A stretch of DNA of 64,000 nt from Chitinophaga sp. S165 (GTDB lineage: Bacteria; Bacteroidota; Bacteroidia; Chitinophagales; Chitinophagaceae): positions 1,131,646-1,195,645 of the forward strand of contig NZ_QGTG01000002.1 of the NCBI RefSeq assembly GCF_003182155.1, written 5' to 3'. The notes below the pieces were generated by a model, which did no database searches, was not told the origin of the DNA, and was given only the letters and a program-made list of their open reading frames with translations. Position numbers and translations under genes: made by a program. The stretch's first letter is position 1. Every line of letters starts with the position of its first letter. Shown here piece by piece: positions 60,019 to 64,000 of the stretch.

Positions 60019-61455
60019 ATGCATAAAAACGAATATGACGCAATCGTCATCGGATCAGGACCCAACGGATTGGCAGCAGCAATAGCCATGCAGCAGCAAG
60101 GGCTTTCTGTATTGCTGATAGAAGGAAGGAACGAAATAGGAGGAGGCTTACGATCTAAAGAACTGACGTTGCCTGGTTTTATGCATGATATCTGTTCCGC
60201 TATTCATCCTATGGCGGTAACATCACCTTTTTTCAGCCAGCTGCCATTAGAAAAGTTTGGATTGTCCTATATCTACCCGGCTGTTGATGCGGCTCATCCT
60301 TTTGATGATGGTACCGCTGCTGTGTTACATCCCTCATTGGAAAGAACAGCGCAGTTATTGGGGAAGGACAGCATTGCCTACGAGCAGTTATTCCGCCCTT
60401 TGCTGAAAGATTTCAAAGGATTATCTGAAGATATATTGGGCCCTTTACAGTTCCCAAAACATCCGCTAACATTAGCGAAATTCGGACTAAAGGCATTGCC
60501 TTCAGCTATGCAGCTGGCTAAACGTTTTAAAACAAAAGAAGCCCGTGGATTATTTGGCGGAGTAGCAGCACATGCTATTCAACCATTGACAAATATCGCC
60601 ACAGCAGCTATCGGCTTAGTATTGATGTTGAACAGCCATGCCGGAGGATGGCCTGCACCACGTGGCGGCGCACAGGCATTGGCCAACGCATTAGGTGATT
60701 ATTTTGTGTCATTGGGCGGAGAGATCGTTACGGGTACGTATGTGAACGCACTCAAGGAATTGCCGCCTTCCAGGGCGGTATTGCTGGATGTAACACCAAA
60801 GCAGTTGTTAAAGATAGCGGGCGACAGGTTCAGCTCTTTCTACAAATGGCAGTTGCAGCGATACCGCTATGGAATGGGCGTATTCAAAGTAGACTGGGCG
60901 CTGGATGGGCCTACACCTTTCACCGCCGCAGGTTGCAGGGAGGCAGGAACCATTCATCTCGGTAACACGATCGAAGAAATCGCCGCCAATGAACAACGAA
61001 CAACGGATGGACATCATCCGGATAATCCGTATACATTGTTTGTTCAACATAGTGTCTTTGATGAGACACGCGCTCCCGCAGGTAAACATACGGCATGGGC
61101 ATACTGTCATGTACCCAATGGCTCCACAAAAGATATGACAGCTGCTATTGAAAACCAGGTAGAACGTTTTGCACCGGGTTTTAAAGATCTTATCATAGGC
61201 AGGCATGTAATGAATACGGAAGACGTAGAAACGTATAACCCTAATTATATCGGTGGTGATATCAATGGAGGTATCCTCGACATCACACAACTTTATACAA
61301 GACCTGCTATAAGATGGTCGCCTTATACCACGCCGGCCAAAGGCATTTACGTATGTTCATCATCTACACCGCCGGGTGGCGGTATTCATGGCATGTGCGG
61401 TTATCATGCTGCAAAGAAGGCGTTGAAGGATGTCTTTGGTATTGCACTTAAATGA
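60019..61455 (+). CDS. FAD-dependent oxidoreductase of the phytoene desaturase/amine oxidase type
   Basis: A 478-residue flavoprotein with a Rossmann dinucleotide site at the N-terminus (DAIVIGSGPNGLAAAIAMQQQG, then LIEGRNEIGGGLRS) and the C-terminal FAD segment GIYVCSSSTPPGGGIHGMCGYHAAKKAL. The middle (GGWPAPRGGAQALANALGDYF) is the family's substrate-domain hallmark. Relatives desaturate carotenoids or oxidise varied substrates. It is on the same strand 87 nt after DoxX copy 2, with a 13-bp-arm inverted repeat between them. Whether it belongs to the Sox-like locus is uncertain. Confidence 0.88.
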   Translation: MHKNEYDAIVIGSGPNGLAAAIAMQQQGLSVLLIEGRNEIGGGLRSKELTLPGFMHDICSAIHPMAVTSPFFSQLPLEKFGLSYIYPAVDAAHPFDDGTAAVLHPSLERTAQLLGKDSIAYEQLFRPLLKDFKGLSEDILGPLQFPKHPLTLAKFGLKALPSAMQLAKRFKTKEARGLFGGVAAHAIQPLTNIATAAIGLVLMLNSHAGGWPAPRGGAQALANALGDYFVSLGGEIVTGTYVNALKELPPSRAVLLDVTPKQLLKIAGDRFSSFYKWQLQRYRYGMGVFKVDWALDGPTPFTAAGCREAGTIHLGNTIEEIAANEQRTTDGHHPDNPYTLFVQHSVFDETRAPAGKHTAWAYCHVPNGSTKDMTAAIENQVERFAPGFKDLIIGRHVMNTEDVETYNPNYIGGDINGGILDITQLYTRPAIRWSPYTTPAKGIYVCSSSTPPGGGIHGMCGYHAAKKALKDVFGIALK

Positions 61456-61673
61456 TCTGCAGTTTAATTTTCATTAACATTCCGTTTGAGATTTGTTGAC
61501 ACCTTTATTTACGTTTGCTTCCTATATTAGTAGGATAGTTAACGTATCTGTGTAACCCGTTTTGTGAGCACTCAGTATCAACCAAAGTAGACACGTGAAA
61601 AACTTCACATCAACCTATGTTTTACAATAATTAAATGCGTTTTATCTCGTAAACCTTAAAATAATCAATTGCT

Positions 61674-64000
61674 ATGCGTATGCGTAATTTTACAAAGCTG
61701 TCTTTGTATGTGACCTTGTTATGCGGTGCTGTGCCGGCCCTTGCACAGACTGATATAACATCTGCCGCTGGAGTACTGACGGTTCAGTATCCCAATTCAA
61801 ATGCGGTGGAAAACTATCCGAAGTTGATAGACAATAATGTAAATACGAAGTATTACATTGCCAGAACGGCGATCTGGGTACAGTTTGAAGCTGCCAGGTC
61901 AGCAACCGTTAACCAGTATTCCATTTCTTCTGCAAATGACTTTGCAGACAGGGACCCCAAAAACTGGAATCTGCAAGGTTCTGACGATGGCAGAACATGG
62001 ACCACGTTAGATACCCAGACCGGCCAGACATTCACTGCGCGTTTTCAAACCAAAACCTATTCATTCACTAACACCACGCCTTATCTGTATTACCGGTTAA
62101 ATATCACGGCTAATAACGGAGGAGGAGCTATTCAGTTTTCAGAGTTGGAATTGAACGGTACTGTTGGTGGCCCTGCTTCAGGTCCCAGTGGTTTGACAGC
62201 TACTGTACAGTCGAGCAGCAAGGTTAGTCTCAGCTGGTCTGACAATGCAACCAATGAAACCGGTTACCGCATTGAAAGCTCATTAGATGCAGTGACTTTC
62301 CTGCCACGTGCAACAGTAGGAGCAAACGTGACATCTTATGTTGATTCGTCACTGAGCACAGGTACAAGTTTCCTGTACCGGGTAAGAGCTATCAATGCTA
62401 CCGGTGCATCTGTTGCAGATACTTCTGATGTGATTACCACCCCTACAGCTACTACAGGCAATGACATCACCAACTTCACGAATGATGTGGTGACAGACCA
62501 GTATAACACTACGGGTGTGGAAGGTATAGACAAAGTGGTAGATAATAACACTTACAGCAAGTACCTGGCATGGGCTTCCACCACCTGGATCCGTTATCAG
62601 TTGCCAACAGGAGCTGTGGCTAAAGGATACAGCATTACAGCTGCTAATGACGCGACAGACAGAGATCCGAAGAACTGGGTATTCCAGGGCTCAAACAACG
62701 GCAGTACCTGGACTGATCTGCAGGTGCAAACTAACCAGTTGTTCACTACCAGGTTCAAGAAACGTACATACCTGCTTGCCAATACAACATCTTATCAGTA
62801 CTACCGCCTGAACATCACAGCTAATAACGGAGGTTCTCTCACACAGTTAGCAGAACTGGAGATCTATGGTACCGGTAGTGGCACAGTCGATGCATCTGCG
62901 CCTGCAGCGCCGACAGGATTCACTACACAGGCTGTTTCAAGCAACCAGATCATTCTGAACTGGCAGGACAATGCCGCTACAGAAACCAGCTATCGCCTGG
63001 AAAGAACAACAGACACGACGGACTGGGATGATGCTTTTGTACTGGCCGCAAATAGCAGCCGCTATTTCTCATTGGACCTCTCACCGTCAACTAAATATTA
63101 TTACAGGCTGAGAGCTGAAAACGTAAATGGCGTATCTGCATGGGTGACCGGCAGCAATACAACACTGACCAATGTAGTACCTGCACAATGGCAGGAACAC
63201 TGGGCAGGTCATACAGAGCTGTTATCGCTGGTATACGCTAACAGCAGCGTGAACATCTGGTTTGATGATGCTGTAAGCCGTTCAGCTACCTGGATGAACC
63301 AGGACTTCACTGATGTATGGGAGTATGTAAAAGACAACTATGGCTCATTCAGTGATCCTAAATTGAATATGGTGTTCCACAGCGAACCTGGATACTCTGG
63401 CGGACATCCGGCAGTGGTCTTTGATGCTGATCATGATTATACAAATGCGGGTGATCTCGGTGGTAGCTGGGAAGCCAGGGAAGGCTGGAACCTGCATGCT
63501 TCTATTCATGAAGTAGGGCATATTGTAGAAGGCGGCAGTAAGGGCATTCACAACTCGCCATCATTCCCTATATGGGGAGACAGCAAGTGGGCGGAGATCT
63601 TCATTTATGATGTAATGAAACGCCTGGGATGGTCAGCTGATGCACAGCAGGCATATAATGACTTTGTTGTGAAACAGGAAAGCTTCCCCAAACCTGGTAC
63701 CTACTGGTTCAAGAACTGGTTCTACCCGATCTATGACAGGGCCGATTCCAGTGCCGCATTAAACCGTTATTTCGACCTGCTGGCCCAATATTTCCCACAG
63801 CATAATGGCGAGTATACCCGCGACCTGAACCTGGGCGAATTTGTGCACTTCTGGAGTGGCGCGGCACAGTTTAGTCTTGAGGCACAGGCAGATACCGCCT
63901 TCGGCTGGTCAAAGGACCTGGAAATGCAGTTTAAACAGGCACAGATCGACTTCCCGTTCACTTATCCACAGCCGCTTACTATAAATGCAACAGCGGTAGC
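61674..64000 (+). CDS. Secreted multi-domain metallopeptidase-like protein (3' truncated by window edge)
   Basis: The frame is open from 61674 to the end of the window (775 codons and more). It begins with a signal peptide (about 1-24, ending PALAQ). Then come two modules each made of a discoidin-like beta sandwich and an FN3-like domain: discoidin-like about 30-160 and 265-400, FN3-like about 165-258 and 408-500. The two discoidin-like parts share RDPKNW and LNITANNGG. The remainder (from about 504) carries the zinc-peptidase motif H612-E-V-G-H616 in ASIHEVGHIVEGG and resembles the basic secretory protein group. It should act outside the cell on a protein or glycoprotein substrate (inference); the C-terminus is not seen. 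Confidence 0.88.
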   Translation, partial: MRMRNFTKLSLYVTLLCGAVPALAQTDITSAAGVLTVQYPNSNAVENYPKLIDNNVNTKYYIARTAIWVQFEAARSATVNQYSISSANDFADRDPKNWNLQGSDDGRTWTTLDTQTGQTFTARFQTKTYSFTNTTPYLYYRLNITANNGGGAIQFSELELNGTVGGPASGPSGLTATVQSSSKVSLSWSDNATNETGYRIESSLDAVTFLPRATVGANVTSYVDSSLSTGTSFLYRVRAINATGASVADTSDVITTPTATTGNDITNFTNDVVTDQYNTTGVEGIDKVVDNNTYSKYLAWASTTWIRYQLPTGAVAKGYSITAANDATDRDPKNWVFQGSNNGSTWTDLQVQTNQLFTTRFKKRTYLLANTTSYQYYRLNITANNGGSLTQLAELEIYGTGSGTVDASAPAAPTGFTTQAVSSNQIILNWQDNAATETSYRLERTTDTTDWDDAFVLAANSSRYFSLDLSPSTKYYYRLRAENVNGVSAWVTGSNTTLTNVVPAQWQEHWAGHTELLSLVYANSSVNIWFDDAVSRSATWMNQDFTDVWEYVKDNYGSFSDPKLNMVFHSEPGYSGGHPAVVFDADHDYTNAGDLGGSWEAREGWNLHASIHEVGHIVEGGSKGIHNSPSFPIWGDSKWAEIFIYDVMKRLGWSADAQQAYNDFVVKQESFPKPGTYWFKNWFYPIYDRADSSAALNRYFDLLAQYFPQHNGEYTRDLNLGEFVHFWSGAAQFSLEAQADTAFGWSKDLEMQFKQAQIDFPFTYPQPLTINATAV

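Noticed and set aside
1..64000. tRNA, rRNA or known riboswitch genes
   Set aside because: I found no cloverleaf with a TTCRA-type T loop, no rRNA segments, and no recognisable cobalamin, TPP, SAM or FMN riboswitch core. A covariance-model scan would be decisive.

Overview
The window looks like chromosomal DNA of a Bacteroidota species, most probably Chitinophaga or a close relative (inference, no database search was possible). The grounds are four SusC-type receptors or TonB receptors with SusD/lipoprotein partners, an ECF sigma/FecR pair, a bacterial geranylgeranylglyceryl-phosphate synthase, LytS/LytTR pairs, DUF3823 and DUF4397 lipoproteins, weak Shine-Dalgarno use with A-rich leaders, and many promoters of the Bacteroidota type (TTG, about 20 bp, TAnnTTTG). 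I see no rRNA, tRNA, insertion sequence, prophage or CRISPR array.

Layout. 1-4 kb: end of an AraC regulator, then a stress group (YceI, OsmC, pirin, Dps) whose members are mostly separated by their own terminators. 4-10 kb: ferredoxin reductase and dxs on the minus strand, a LytS/LytTR two-component pair, and GGGP synthase. 10-12 kb: a 1 kb AT-rich gap, a secreted Lys/Glu-rich protein and a YcxB-like protein. 12-19 kb: a SusC/SusD pair with no enzyme and a Ser/Thr/Pro-rich linker in the SusC, then a divergent PRPP synthetase and a CarboxypepD_reg protein. 19-25 kb: a complete RND efflux operon. 25-30 kb: acpP-fabF-rnc, then a GyrI-like protein and its probable WYL regulator. 30-39 kb: a classic polysaccharide utilisation locus (ECF sigma, FecR, STN-containing SusC, SusD, DUF3823, GH43).

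39-61 kb is the most interesting part. Two gene sets, TlpA-like/YceI/cytochrome c peroxidase/TonB receptor/DUF4397 (40-46 kb) and SoxD-like cytochrome/SoxC-like molybdoenzyme/SusC/SusD/two DoxX-like proteins/FAD oxidoreductase (50.6-61.5 kb), are each preceded by the same 19-bp imperfect palindrome, GTCYAY-AAAAATA-RTGGAC, set just upstream of a TAnnTTTG box. The first set also has a 16-codon leader ORF ending in a cysteine cluster (GCMPCCCR). I infer a sulfur-responsive regulon that couples outer-membrane import to oxidation of a sulfur compound. A HisKA kinase/OmpR regulator pair lies between the two sets. The window ends in a large secreted protein with repeated discoidin-like and FN3-like modules and an HEVGH metallopeptidase motif.

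A second theme is very short ORFs (11-21 codons) in intergenic gaps, each running into a hairpin or terminator (10.9, 29.9, 30.1, 46.8 and 49.7 kb). They are described separately and may be leader peptides, small proteins or the coding-like parts of small RNAs.
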